Origin: Mogibacterium sp.
GTDB taxonomy: Bacteria; Bacillota_A; Clostridia; Peptostreptococcales; Anaerovoracaceae
Direction: 5' to 3'
Assembly (NCBI GenBank): GCA_017469325.1
Contig: JAFUGO010000073.1
Span: forward strand, 1-25,933
Length of the DNA stretch: 25,933 nt
The notes under the pieces were generated by a model. It ran no database searches. It saw nothing but the letters and a program-made list of their open reading frames with translations, and had not been told where the DNA came from. Positions 6,256 to 13,653 of this stretch are shown here, piece after piece. The number at the start of each line of letters is the position of its first letter. Within the stretch, counting starts at the first letter, position 1. The translations under genes were made by a program, and so were the position numbers.

Positions 6256-7626
6256 ATGGACGATAATGAAAAGAAAGTAGTAAGTTTTGAACATCCGGAA
6301 GAAGAAGCCGGGATAGAGGATACCGGAAAAACAGTTGAGATCCCCGCAGCCGAGCCTGCAGCCGACGCTCTGCCTGAAGTGACCACTATGGTGGAGCCTC
6401 AGAGCAAGGCCGCCGAAGAGCATGCTGATGCTGCCGAAAGATTCGCACCTGAAAGCGACATGCCTGAAAAGATCAGAGCGCCGAGACATACGGCGGTCAC
6501 TCACAGCAAACCGGACGAGAAAAAGTACGTTACAAAGACAGCTCTTGTAATATGCATGATACTCACCATGCTGGTGAGCTCAGTGCTCGGAGGACTCATC
6601 GGAGGGCTTATCGGAAGCGGATCGGGCGGCAGAGCATCGAGAGACGACACTGATCTTTCAGAGCTCAGCCTCGGAGATTCCTCGGGCGAGTCCCTGTCTG
6701 TAAGCGATATTATTGAAAAGAACGCCGACGCGGTAGTCGAGATAGTCGTCTCCGGCACATCGCAGAACATGTGGGGCCAGATGCAGCTTACCGAAGGCGC
6801 GGGTTCCGGCGTGATCGTCAAAGAGGACGGCTACATCGCGACCAACTACCACGTCATCCAGGGCGCCCGCAAGGTCCAGGTGACACTGCACAACGGTGAC
6901 TCCTACTCGGCTCAGATAATCGGAAGCGACGCAGAGAACGACATCGCCGTGATCAAGATCGACGCAAAAGGACTCACGACCGCGACCATAGGCGACAGCA
7001 GCCTCGTTGAGGTCGGCGACCTCGCGGTAGCTATAGGTAACCCTCTCGGCCAGCTGGGCGGTACCGCAACATCGGGTATCATCAGCGCGCTCGACAGGAC
7101 TCTCAACGTAGAGGGTACGACCCTGACTCTGATGCAGACTGACGCTGCCATCAACGGAGGTAACTCCGGCGGCGGACTCTTCAACGTGAAGGGTGAGCTT
7201 ATCGGCATAGTCGAATCCAAGGCATCGGCCGTCGGAGTCGAAGGACTCGCCTTTGCCCTGCCTATCAATTCGGTCTCGGGCATCATCAACGATATGATCG
7301 AGAACGGCGGCAATGCTGAGGCACCGAAGTCGACACCGGCTGTCGGAATAGTCATCAGCGATGTTTCCGAAGAGAACGCACAGTACTACGGACTTGAATC
7401 CGCAGGCGTATACATTGCCCAGGTAACAGGCGAGAACGCTCAGGCTGCAGGATTCCAGGAGGAGGACCGCATCATATCCTTCAACGGGACCGAGATCAGC
7501 AACGGCTCAGAATTCATCTCACTTGTACGCAAGTGCAAGGTCGGCGACACCGTAACGATAGTCGTCAGCAGAAAGGGCCAGCAGGTCGAGATAAAGACCG
7601 TACTTGAAGAGCTTCAGGAGCAGTAA
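6256..7626 (+). CDS. htrA: HtrA/DegP-like membrane-anchored serine protease with PDZ domain
   Basis: I use the ATG at 6256 (GGGTGA five bases upstream); an in-frame GTG lies three codons earlier. The 456-residue protein has an acidic cytoplasmic region of about 90 residues, one membrane segment (about 95-119, LVICMILTMLVSSVLGG), a trypsin-like domain and a C-terminal PDZ domain (about 350-450). The catalytic triad is visible: H199 in TNYHVIQGA, D229 in ENDIAVIKID and S304 in INGGNSGGGLFN. It should degrade or refold misfolded proteins outside the membrane. It is monocistronic, divergent from the DUF1934 operon and ends at a bidirectional terminator. The Firmicute paralogues HtrA, HtrB and HtrC cannot be separated on sequence alone. 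Confidence 0.95.
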   Translation: MDDNEKKVVSFEHPEEEAGIEDTGKTVEIPAAEPAADALPEVTTMVEPQSKAAEEHADAAERFAPESDMPEKIRAPRHTAVTHSKPDEKKYVTKTALVICMILTMLVSSVLGGLIGGLIGSGSGGRASRDDTDLSELSLGDSSGESLSVSDIIEKNADAVVEIVVSGTSQNMWGQMQLTEGAGSGVIVKEDGYIATNYHVIQGARKVQVTLHNGDSYSAQIIGSDAENDIAVIKIDAKGLTTATIGDSSLVEVGDLAVAIGNPLGQLGGTATSGIISALDRTLNVEGTTLTLMQTDAAINGGNSGGGLFNVKGELIGIVESKASAVGVEGLAFALPINSVSGIINDMIENGGNAEAPKSTPAVGIVISDVSEENAQYYGLESAGVYIAQVTGENAQAAGFQEEDRIISFNGTEISNGSEFISLVRKCKVGDTVTIVVSRKGQQVEIKTVLEELQEQ

Positions 7627-7653
7627 GCAGACTGGAATAAGCACAAACACAAA

Positions 7654-7680
7654 CATCCCGTACTCTTTGAGTACGGGATG
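7654..7680. terminator. bidirectional intrinsic terminator between htrA and the GntR gene
   Basis: A perfect 12-bp stem (CATCCCGTACTC/GAGTACGGGATG) with a TTT loop lies between convergent genes. T-rich stretches follow on both strands (TTAAAATTATCTTT on plus, TTTGTGTTTGTG on minus). Confidence 0.8.
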
Positions 7681-7731
7681 TTAAAATTATCTTTAATTTA
7701 CCTTAATTACCCGGTTCAGCAGACTCAGGCG

Positions 7732-8418
7732 CTATTCCGTCTCGCCCATGGCCTCCATCTTTTTGCCCAGCGCGATGACGAATTCCTTGAGTGCCTTTAC
7801 ATGGGCATCCGCCTCGAATCTAGCCTCGTTGTCACGGCCGGCGTTGATCGCCTCCATGATGCGGTTGTGCTGCTCAGCTGTGGATTCATACAGCGAGAAG
7901 TCATCATAGTAAAGATATCTGAATCTGAGAGAGAGCTCCTGAACGTAATTGACGAGTTCGCTCAGTGTCTCATTTCCGCTGCACTTTACGATGAAGTTGT
8001 GGAACTTCTCGTCGAGCGCGATGATGTTCTCTTTATCATCGGCTTTTTCTATAGCCTCTTCATACTCGCGGGCTATGGCTTTGAGCTGTTCCTTTTCTTC
8101 TGCTGTGATCCTCTGCGCCGCCAGCTTTGCCACGAAGCCTTCCATGTCTTCTCTGACTTCGAAAACATCCAGCATATCCTTTATGGAAATGTTGGCTACG
8201 TATGCGCCGCGTCTTGGCTCGACCTTTACGAGCCCGTCATCAGCAAGCCTCTTGATCGCTTCTCTGATAGGCGTACGGCTCACATTCATCTTCTCGGAAA
8301 GGTCTATCTCCATGAGTCTTGTCTGGGATACTATCTCTCCGGTCAGGATCTTGTGCTTTAGCTCCAGATACACCAGGTCCTTTAACGGCTTCTGCACCTT
8401 AAGCTGTATATCAGTCAT
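7732..8418 (-). CDS. GntR family transcriptional regulator (FCD effector domain)
   Basis: The 228-residue protein has an N-terminal winged helix-turn-helix (about residues 10-78, with LSEKMNVSRTPIREAIKRLA and the wing VEPRRGAYVA). A helical FCD-type C-terminal domain follows (VFEVREDMEGFVAKLAA, LDEKFHNFIVKCSGN, EQHNRIMEAINAGR), which usually binds organic acids through histidine- or metal-linked pockets. The start has GGGGGAAG upstream and lies 13 bases after the ispE stop, so the gene is the distal member of an ispE unit. Its ligand and targets are not evident. The gene order is found in related Clostridia but does not imply isoprenoid control. Confidence 0.9.
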   Translation of the reverse strand: MTDIQLKVQKPLKDLVYLELKHKILTGEIVSQTRLMEIDLSEKMNVSRTPIREAIKRLADDGLVKVEPRRGAYVANISIKDMLDVFEVREDMEGFVAKLAAQRITAEEKEQLKAIAREYEEAIEKADDKENIIALDEKFHNFIVKCSGNETLSELVNYVQELSLRFRYLYYDDFSLYESTAEQHNRIMEAINAGRDNEARFEADAHVKALKEFVIALGKKMEAMGETE

Positions 8419-8431
8419 ATCTTCCCCCTCA

Positions 8432-9385
8432 TCATTTGCCGGTATCGCTCAGCCATGCCCTTATCGAGGCATCTGTGGCAGCCAGTTCAGCAAGAGTGGC
8501 AATTCCCTTGCCGGCTTCATCGATGTTTTTGTAGTAAGCGACCATCGTCGGTCCGCTTCCGCTCATCAGCAGTTCGTCGGCATCGAGTCTCTGCTGCATG
8601 AAGCGCTTCAGAGATGCTGCCTTCGGGTCAGCCATAAGCGTGTATTTTTCCATATCGTTGACGAAAAGCTTTCCGCCGGCTTTACCCTTGTCGGTATAGC
8701 CGATCGCATCCATGGCTTTGTAAGCAGCCTTTGTCGAGACCGCGGTGCCCGGATTCGCCATGACAACATATCTCGGGACGCTCTCGGCAGCTTCGACGAT
8801 CTCGCCTATTCCGGCAGTCCACGCCGCATCGCTTGCTTCTTCGAGCCCTTTCAGGCCGGCCAGAAGATCGCGGTTTCTGTAGGCATTCATGAATGTCGAG
8901 AACGGCACGTCGGCTCCGAATTCAGCCCCTATGCTCATGAGCTCTCTCAGCGTGAACGGTCTGCCTGTCATCTCGTTGAGTCCGAGCAGGCACGCGGCCG
9001 CATTTCCGCTGCCGCCGCCTATACCGGCCGAGACCGGGAGATCTTTGCGGATGTCTATGATCATGGTGTCTGTCAGACCGTACTTGGTGTAGTCCGTATG
9101 ACCCATGGCATCCGTAAAGGCCTTTACCGCCCTGAACGCCAGATTGTCCATGTCAGTCGGGATTGTTTTTGCGTCCGTACATAAATATACAACAATGCCA
9201 TTTACAGTGCAATGAGGCAAATTGTATTTTGTTCCATTTTGAGTACATTTTTCTATGCTCATCACATCGTGAAGGCCCAGCCCCTGCATGAAAGAGACTA
9301 TATCGTGGTAGCCGTCGGGACGCTTCCCGGTGATCTCGAGAGACAGATTTATTTTTGCGTGAGCATTAAGTGTCAGTTTATCCAT
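8432..9385 (-). CDS. ispE: 4-diphosphocytidyl-2-C-methyl-D-erythritol kinase
   Basis: IspE phosphorylates the 2-hydroxyl of CDP-methylerythritol in the non-mevalonate isoprenoid pathway. I start it at the ATG at 9385 (317 residues); a TTG two codons upstream is possible. GHMP-kinase features are K11 in AHAKINLSL, GKRPDGYH at 20-27, the glycine-rich ATP loop at 117-131 and D159 in GADVPF. The loop reads GGGSGNAAA where most IspE have GGGSSDAAA. The C-terminal MSGSGPTMVAY motif is intact. No Shine-Dalgarno precedes the start, and the terminator of the upstream gene ends within ten bases of it, so how translation starts is unclear. The GntR gene follows after 13 bases. Confidence 0.9.
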   Translation of the reverse strand: MDKLTLNAHAKINLSLEITGKRPDGYHDIVSFMQGLGLHDVMSIEKCTQNGTKYNLPHCTVNGIVVYLCTDAKTIPTDMDNLAFRAVKAFTDAMGHTDYTKYGLTDTMIIDIRKDLPVSAGIGGGSGNAAACLLGLNEMTGRPFTLRELMSIGAEFGADVPFSTFMNAYRNRDLLAGLKGLEEASDAAWTAGIGEIVEAAESVPRYVVMANPGTAVSTKAAYKAMDAIGYTDKGKAGGKLFVNDMEKYTLMADPKAASLKRFMQQRLDADELLMSGSGPTMVAYYKNIDEAGKGIATLAELAATDASIRAWLSDTGK

Positions 9386-9393
9386 AGTCAATG

Positions 9394-9418
9394 AAAACAG
9401 GGGAGATGTTGCTCCCCT
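9394..9418 (-). terminator. terminator of the Ig-like protein gene, abutting ispE
   Basis: A perfect 7-bp stem (AGGGGAG/CTCCCCT, 6-base loop) is followed on the minus strand by GTTTTC. It lies directly between the stop at 9433 and the ispE start at 9385. Confidence 0.65.
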
Positions 9419-9432
9419 GAGGTTAACGTATT

Positions 9433-10296
9433 TTATTTCTTCTTTGTTCCTTTGCTCTTTGAGCTGTTCTTCTCAGCCTTTCTTGATGCTCTGAGAGCTT
9501 CGATGGAACGGTCCGCCTTGTTGACAGGAGCCGGGGCATGGACATGATAAACGTTGTTGAGGAGCTCTGCGCAGTTCTCGATCTTCTGAGGCTGCGGCTC
9601 AGCGGTCTTCTTCTTTCTGCGGGCCTTCTTCTTGGCTTCTTTCTCCTCTTTCTTTGCCTGCTCTGCCATTACCTCTTCGACAGACTTGCCTGTCTTCTTG
9701 GCTTCTTTATAAGGATTGAAAGCGGCTTCCTTGCTGCCGTCCTTTGTCTTGGACTTTGCTTTTTCCTTTTCTTCTTCTTCCTCTTTCTGACTGTTCTGCT
9801 GGCGGAGAGACAGGACCATGATTCCTCCGAACATGATGACCATCATGCCCATGTTTACCATATTGTTGACTCTCTGGTTGTATGTCTTGAATGTGACTGT
9901 CTTATCGGCACCGAGAGTGTTTCCCTCGTTGTCTACGAGGTCTCCGCTTATTGTCAGCTTGTACTCAGAGTTGTTCTTTGCCATAAAGCCTTCATCAGGA
10001 TCGGCTACGACCAGTACAAGGCCGTCGTTCTTGTCGCTGAACAGAACGCGGATAGGAACAGTCTCTCCCTCCGGGCCTGTGATGGTGAACTTGTCGGCAT
10101 CGGCTGCAGTAGCTTCGTCGGAGTTGATCGGGTTGCTGAACGTCAGCTTTACTCCGAGGTTTTCCATCGATGTGTTGGTCTGTCCGTCTTCAGGATATGA
10201 CGAAACGAGTGTGAGTCCGCCCTCAGCGAAACTGAACACCGATGCTGCCATTATCATGATCGACGCGAGTACTGCGATCAGACTGATTTTCTTCAT
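9433..10296 (-). CDS. secreted/anchored Ig-like domain protein with a lysine-rich cytoplasmic tail
   Basis: The 287-residue protein starts with a signal peptide (KKISLIAVLASIMIMAASVFSFA). About 120 residues resembling a bacterial Ig-like (Big_5/SbsA type) domain follow (SSYPEDGQTNTS, LGVKLTFSNPI, YKLTISGDLVDNEGNTLG). A second hydrophobic segment is near residues 147-162 (NMGMMVIMFGGIMVLSL). The last ~120 residues are highly charged and rich in Lys and Glu, and probably cytoplasmic. This topology, with an exported Ig domain anchored by one helix and a basic tail, suggests a surface or envelope protein. I know of no assigned function. The start has GGAGG upstream and lies 72 bases downstream of tadA. 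Confidence 0.75.
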   Translation of the reverse strand: MKKISLIAVLASIMIMAASVFSFAEGGLTLVSSYPEDGQTNTSMENLGVKLTFSNPINSDEATAADADKFTITGPEGETVPIRVLFSDKNDGLVLVVADPDEGFMAKNNSEYKLTISGDLVDNEGNTLGADKTVTFKTYNQRVNNMVNMGMMVIMFGGIMVLSLRQQNSQKEEEEEKEKAKSKTKDGSKEAAFNPYKEAKKTGKSVEEVMAEQAKKEEKEAKKKARRKKKTAEPQPQKIENCAELLNNVYHVHAPAPVNKADRSIEALRASRKAEKNSSKSKGTKKK

Positions 10297-10368
10297 TATT
10301 TATCCTCCATGATCTTCGGCGGAGCCTGCCGGCTGCACCTGCTGCCGCAAACAGCGGCGGCGATTTGA

Positions 10369-10851
10369 TTACTCCTTTACACGGCGGTTCCTGAAAAACT
10401 CCTTCAGGAGAGCTGAGCACTCATCTCCGAGCACGCCGCGCGTTATCTCTATGCGGTGATTGAGCTTCCCTTCACCCGCAATGTTGTAAAGGGATCCGCA
10501 TGCGCCTGTCTTTGGGTCGTCGGCGCCTATGACCAGGCGTCCTATCCTGGCAAGGACCAGGGCTCCCGCGCACATGCTGCAGGGCTCGAGCGTAACATAC
10601 ATCGTCGCTCCCGTGAGCCACTTGGCATTGAGCTCCTTCTGAGCTGCTTCGAGGGCGAGCATCTCGGCGTGCGCCGAGGATCGCCGCGCGGTCTCGACCA
10701 TATTATGCGCGCGCGCGACGATCTGCCCGTCTTTCACAATGACCGCGCCGACGGGCACCTCGCCCTCAGCGGCGGCCGCTCCGGCTTCCTTCAAAGCCTC
10801 GAGCATATACATTTCATCATCGCCTTCGCGGCTAATAATCTCAAAACCCAT
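10369..10851 (-). CDS. tadA: tRNA-specific adenosine deaminase
   Basis: TadA converts A34 to inosine in tRNA-Arg(ACG). The 160-residue protein has the zinc-deaminase signature: H61 and the catalytic E63 in HAEMLALEAA, and C91/C94 in PCSMCAGALV. The EVPVGAVIV strand is near residue 31. The first ~13 residues are longer than usual, and M14 is an alternative start with a weak AAGG upstream. A good promoter (TTGATA-N18-TACAAT) ends 9 bases before the ATG at 10851, and no Shine-Dalgarno is present, so the transcript is probably leaderless. The Ig-like protein gene is downstream. No SRP RNA is seen nearby. Confidence 0.92.
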   Translation of the reverse strand: MGFEIISREGDDEMYMLEALKEAGAAAAEGEVPVGAVIVKDGQIVARAHNMVETARRSSAHAEMLALEAAQKELNAKWLTGATMYVTLEPCSMCAGALVLARIGRLVIGADDPKTGACGSLYNIAGEGKLNHRIEITRGVLGDECSALLKEFFRNRRVKE

Positions 10852-10860
10852 AGCCGAGAT

Positions 10861-10890
10861 ATTGTATCACAGAAGATATCTGTTTATCAA
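10861..10890 (-). promoter_or_regulatory. promoter of tadA (leaderless type)
   Basis: On the minus strand TTGATA (10890-10885) and TACAAT (10866-10861) are 18 bases apart. The predicted start near 10854 is about three bases before the ATG at 10851. Confidence 0.6.
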
Positions 10891-10906
10891 TAAAAACAAG
10901 GCATTT

Positions 10907-10936
10907 AAAAAGCCGGCCGGGCTGAAGCCCTCCGGC
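10907..10936 (-). terminator. terminator of the cvpA-family gene
   Basis: A GC-rich hairpin at 10912-10936 (GCCGG and GGGC stem segments with small bulges and a TTCA loop on the minus strand) is followed by TTTTT, 63 bases after the stop codon at 10999. Confidence 0.7.
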
Positions 10937-10998
10937 GTCTGCTCTGTCCGCTGCCGGGCCGGCCCCCTCTGCCTTCAAATGCCGGGGCCCGCCTCCTT

Positions 10999-11718
10999 CT
11001 ACAGGAAGATATATCTGATTATATAAAGGAAAGGATTGACGTCGTATATGACCTTCGCCACCGTCGTAAGCTGAAGAGCCGCCATCATCTCTCCTGTCTT
11101 TTCCGGCGCCACCAGAGTCGTGACCGGGATCAGAAGAGCGACAGCGATCCATGCCAGCAGCAGTCCCCTTACTCCGCCGAGCACCAGGCCCAGGACCCTG
11201 TCGGAAAAGCCTATCACCAGGGACTTGTCGCGGCCGTGCCTCAGTACGGTCCTCAGTATGAACGTCAGCAGGCATACGGCAAGCACTATGAGAGCCAGCG
11301 CTATGACGCTGACCGATATGGCCGTGAGCTTGTCTGCGGCTGCATCCGCGGCCTTGTCAGCCGCGTTATCAAATATGTTGCCCAGCGACTTGGAAAGCGG
11401 GCTGGTCGACATATCAGGCGAAAAGATCGAATCAACTAAAGACTGTCCGCTTTCATCCGCCGACTCTTTGACTATGCCTGTGCCGCCTCCGCCCCGCAGC
11501 AGATCAAAGATGCGGGTATGCAGCTTCAGACTCAGCTTTGTTGTCATCAGCCAGGCAGCCAGCTTATCTCTGAAAGCGATGCTCAGACCTATGCCCCCCG
11601 CTATGCAGAGTATCTTTATTACGGTGTCACCGATGCCTTTCACGGCTCCGATAATAGCAGCCAGGGCTATTATGAGAACGACGCCGGCATCTATCATTGT
11701 CGAAAGTTCCATGTTCAT
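10999..11718 (-). CDS. CvpA family membrane protein
   Basis: The 239-residue protein shows the CvpA layout. Two N-terminal membrane segments (VVLIIALAAIIGAVKGIGD near residue 14, then IKILCIAGGIGLSIAF) precede a long polar loop (about 60-125). Further membrane segments are near 135-155 (VSVIALALIVLAVCLLTFIL) and 175-200, with GFSDRVLGLVLGGVRGLLLAW as the family signature. CvpA proteins are linked to colicin V production and envelope homeostasis, but the molecular role is unsettled. A -10 like TATTAT ends 6 bases before the ATG at 11718 and no clear Shine-Dalgarno is present. A second ATG is at 11712. A possible small ORF ends three bases upstream. Confidence 0.85.
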   Translation of the reverse strand: MNMELSTMIDAGVVLIIALAAIIGAVKGIGDTVIKILCIAGGIGLSIAFRDKLAAWLMTTKLSLKLHTRIFDLLRGGGGTGIVKESADESGQSLVDSIFSPDMSTSPLSKSLGNIFDNAADKAADAAADKLTAISVSVIALALIVLAVCLLTFILRTVLRHGRDKSLVIGFSDRVLGLVLGGVRGLLLAWIAVALLIPVTTLVAPEKTGEMMAALQLTTVAKVIYDVNPFLYIIRYIFL

Positions 11719-11721
11719 GCC

Positions 11722-11928
11722 CTAATAATAACGCTTTCGGGTGATGATTGCCATCTTTCTTTGCGATCGGCTGTTATCAAAAATGGATACTGTGCCGCCC
11801 TGCCGCTCCGGTCCTTCCGGAGCCGCTTCAGTCTTCTGTTCTGTTAGTTTTTTTGGCACAATTATATTATTGCTGATTTTGTGCGGATCCACAAATTTCT
11901 TTCCTGTTTTTGTGCGGAAAAAATACAA
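11722..11928 (-). CDS. possible small basic protein upstream of the CvpA-family gene
   Basis: An open minus frame ends in TAG three bases before the CvpA start. It has 68 codons from a TTG at 11928, or 45 from a GTG at 11856 that follows TATAAT by one base. The C-terminal part is charged (VPKKLTEQKTEAAPEGPERQ, then RSQRKMAIITRKRYY). There is no Shine-Dalgarno at either start and I recognise no family. A promoter-like TTGCAA-N16-TATTTT lies at 11947-11920. It may be a translated leader, a real microprotein or chance. It shares the 356-base gap between cvpA and gcvT with two 15-base repeats and the gcv promoter. Confidence 0.3.
   Translation of the reverse strand: MYFFRTKTGKKFVDPHKISNNIIVPKKLTEQKTEAAPEGPERQGGTVSIFDNSRSQRKMAIITRKRYY
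11873..11918. repeat. pair of 15-base direct repeats in the cvpA-gcvT intergenic region
   Basis: CTGATTTTGTGCGGA (11873-11887) and CTGTTTTTGTGCGGA (11904-11918) match at 14 of 15 bases. They are 31 bases apart, close to three helical turns. This suggests binding of one regulator to the same DNA face, upstream of a TATAAT box on the minus strand (11866-11861). Confidence 0.4.
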
Positions 11929-11970
11929 GAACTTTCAGTATTTGCAAGGGTTTGACGATTTCTAAACTAA

Positions 11971-12000
11971 TTGACGCTCAAGCGTCTGCGGTGCTATTAT
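11971..12000 (+). promoter_or_regulatory. promoter of the gcv operon with an internal dyad
   Basis: TTGACG (11971-11976) and TATTAT (11995-12000) are 18 bases apart, giving a start near 12007. A perfect 6-bp dyad, GACGCT-CA-AGCGTC (11973-11986), overlaps the -35 and spacer and is a candidate operator. A second similar dyad, CGCGCT-TT-AGCGCG, follows at about 12022-12035 in the leader. The ~68-base leader is too short for a glycine riboswitch, and no such motif is seen. Confidence 0.5.
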
Positions 12001-12074
12001 TAATTATATCGTAATATCGATCCGCGCTTTAGCGCGCATCAAAACAAGTGAAGAAAAAACGGAGGTATAAAGCG

Positions 12075-13163
12075 ATGGAAAAGAAAACCCCGCTCTATGA
12101 TACCCACGTCAAGTACGGCGGCAAGATCGTCGAATTCGGCGGCTTCCTTCTGCCGGTGCAGTACGGAAGCGGTGTCAAAGCAGAGCACATGGCAGTCAGA
12201 ACTCAGTGCGGACTGTTTGACGTTTCCCACATGGGCGAGATCCTCGTTCAGGGTGAGAAGGCAAAGGATTTCCTGAATCTCGTTCTGACAAATGATTACA
12301 CAGACCTTCAGCCGGGATTTGCCAGATATTCACCTATGTGCAACGAGAACGGCGGTACCGTCGATGACCTCATTGTATATATGAAGGCAGAGAACGACTA
12401 CTTCGTAGTAGTCAATGCTGCAAACACCGACAAGGACTTCGCATGGATGGTCGATCATAAGATCGACGGCGTAGAGCTCACAAACGTCAGCGATGAATGG
12501 GGCCAGGTCGCTCTTCAGGGACCGAACGCCGAGACTATCCTTAAAAAGATAGTTGACGAGAAGTACATCCCTGCCGGCTACTACACATGCATCTTCGACG
12601 GAGACTTCCAGGGTATCCCTGTAATGATCTCCCGCACAGGATACACCGGCGAGGACGGATTCGAGATCTACATGCCTGCAGACAAGGCTCCTGACGTATG
12701 GGAAGCTCTTATCGCAGCAGGTAAGGATGACGGCCTTATCCCTTGCGCTCTCGGTGCAAGAGACACTCTCAGAATGGAAGCTGCAATGCCTCTCTACGGG
12801 CACGAGCTGAACGACGAGATCAGCCCTAAGACAGCAGGCCTCGGCTTCGCCGTAAAGATGGACAAGCCTGACTTCATCGGCAAAGCTGCTCTCGAAGCAG
12901 ATCAGCCTCTCAAGCACAGAAGAGTCGGCCTGAAGGTCACAGGACGCGGCATCCTCAGAGAGCATCTCGATGTTTACAGAGACGGCAAGATCGTCGGACA
13001 TACAACATCCGGAACCTTCCTGCCTTACCTTGGCGCTTCGTATGCTATGGCTATCGTCAATTCCGAAGACAGAGAGATCGGAGCTGCATGCCAGGTAGAC
13101 GTAAGAGGCCGCATGGTAGACTGCGAAATGGTCAAACTTCCTTTCTATAAGAGGGAGAAATAA
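12075..13163 (+). CDS. gcvT: glycine cleavage system T protein (aminomethyltransferase)
   Basis: GcvT moves the methylene group from aminomethyl-lipoyl GcvH to tetrahydrofolate and releases ammonia. I start it at the ATG at 12075, eight bases after GGAGGT; an in-frame GTG at 12048 lacks a ribosome binding site. The 362-residue length is typical. Family features are the N-terminal TPLYDTHVKYGGKIVEFGGF, LFDVSHMGEI near residue 47, SRTGYTGEDGFEIY near 190, ALGARDTLRMEAAMPLYG near 230 and GHTTSGTFLPYLG near 310. It is the first gene of gcvT-gcvH-gcvPA-gcvPB. A small CCGC-GCAA-GCGG hairpin lies in the 81-base gap before gcvH. Confidence 0.97.
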   Translation: MEKKTPLYDTHVKYGGKIVEFGGFLLPVQYGSGVKAEHMAVRTQCGLFDVSHMGEILVQGEKAKDFLNLVLTNDYTDLQPGFARYSPMCNENGGTVDDLIVYMKAENDYFVVVNAANTDKDFAWMVDHKIDGVELTNVSDEWGQVALQGPNAETILKKIVDEKYIPAGYYTCIFDGDFQGIPVMISRTGYTGEDGFEIYMPADKAPDVWEALIAAGKDDGLIPCALGARDTLRMEAAMPLYGHELNDEISPKTAGLGFAVKMDKPDFIGKAALEADQPLKHRRVGLKVTGRGILREHLDVYRDGKIVGHTTSGTFLPYLGASYAMAIVNSEDREIGAACQVDVRGRMVDCEMVKLPFYKREK

Positions 13164-13244
13164 GATCTGTTGGTCATCCGCGCAAGCGGAAACAATAAAA
13201 CCGATATTCTTTTTAACTAATTAATAAAAAAGGAGATTAGAACG

Positions 13245-13613
13245 ATGATTGATCCAAAAGAACTGAAGTACAGCAAAGACGATGAATGGGTCCGTTATGA
13301 CGGAGACGCTGCTTACATAGGCATTACTGATTATGCTCAGAGCGAGCTCGGCGACCTCGTATTCGTTAACCTCCCTGAGGTAGACGATGAGGTAGTTGCA
13401 GGCGAGCCATTCGGCGATGTTGAGTCTGTAAAAGCTGTAGCTGACGTATTCTCACCTGTTTCCGGTATCGTTCTGGAAGTAAACGAAGAGCTTCTTGACG
13501 ATGCATCCCTGATCAACAGCGATCCTTACGGTTCATGGTTCATCAAGGTCGGAAGCATCTCTGAGACAGACGACCTCATGAGCGCTGACGAATACGACGA
13601 ATACAGAGGATAA
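13245..13613 (+). CDS. gcvH: glycine cleavage system H protein (lipoyl carrier)
   Basis: GcvH carries the aminomethyl group on a swinging lipoyl arm between P, T and L proteins. The 122-residue protein has the usual start ([20 protein letters not shown]) and the lipoylated lysine K63 in [18 protein letters not shown]. The start codon has AAAGGAGAT upstream. The lipoate ligase gene lplA at 18269-19273 probably supplies its modification. It is the second gene of the operon. Confidence 0.97.
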   Translation: MIDPKELKYSKDDEWVRYDGDAAYIGITDYAQSELGDLVFVNLPEVDDEVVAGEPFGDVESVKAVADVFSPVSGIVLEVNEELLDDASLINSDPYGSWFIKVGSISETDDLMSADEYDEYRG

Positions 13614-13653
13614 TAACGCATCACTTCTTTAAAGTTAAAAGGAGGAAATCAAA

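Noticed and set aside
10297..10368. Small SRP RNA next to tadA
   Set aside because: The region is GC-rich and could fold, but lacks the conserved SRP RNA GGAA/apical-loop sequence. SRP RNA next to tadA is seen in other Firmicutes, but not here.
12001..12074. Glycine riboswitch before gcvT
   Set aside because: The leader from the predicted start is only about 68 bases and lacks the conserved aptamer motifs.
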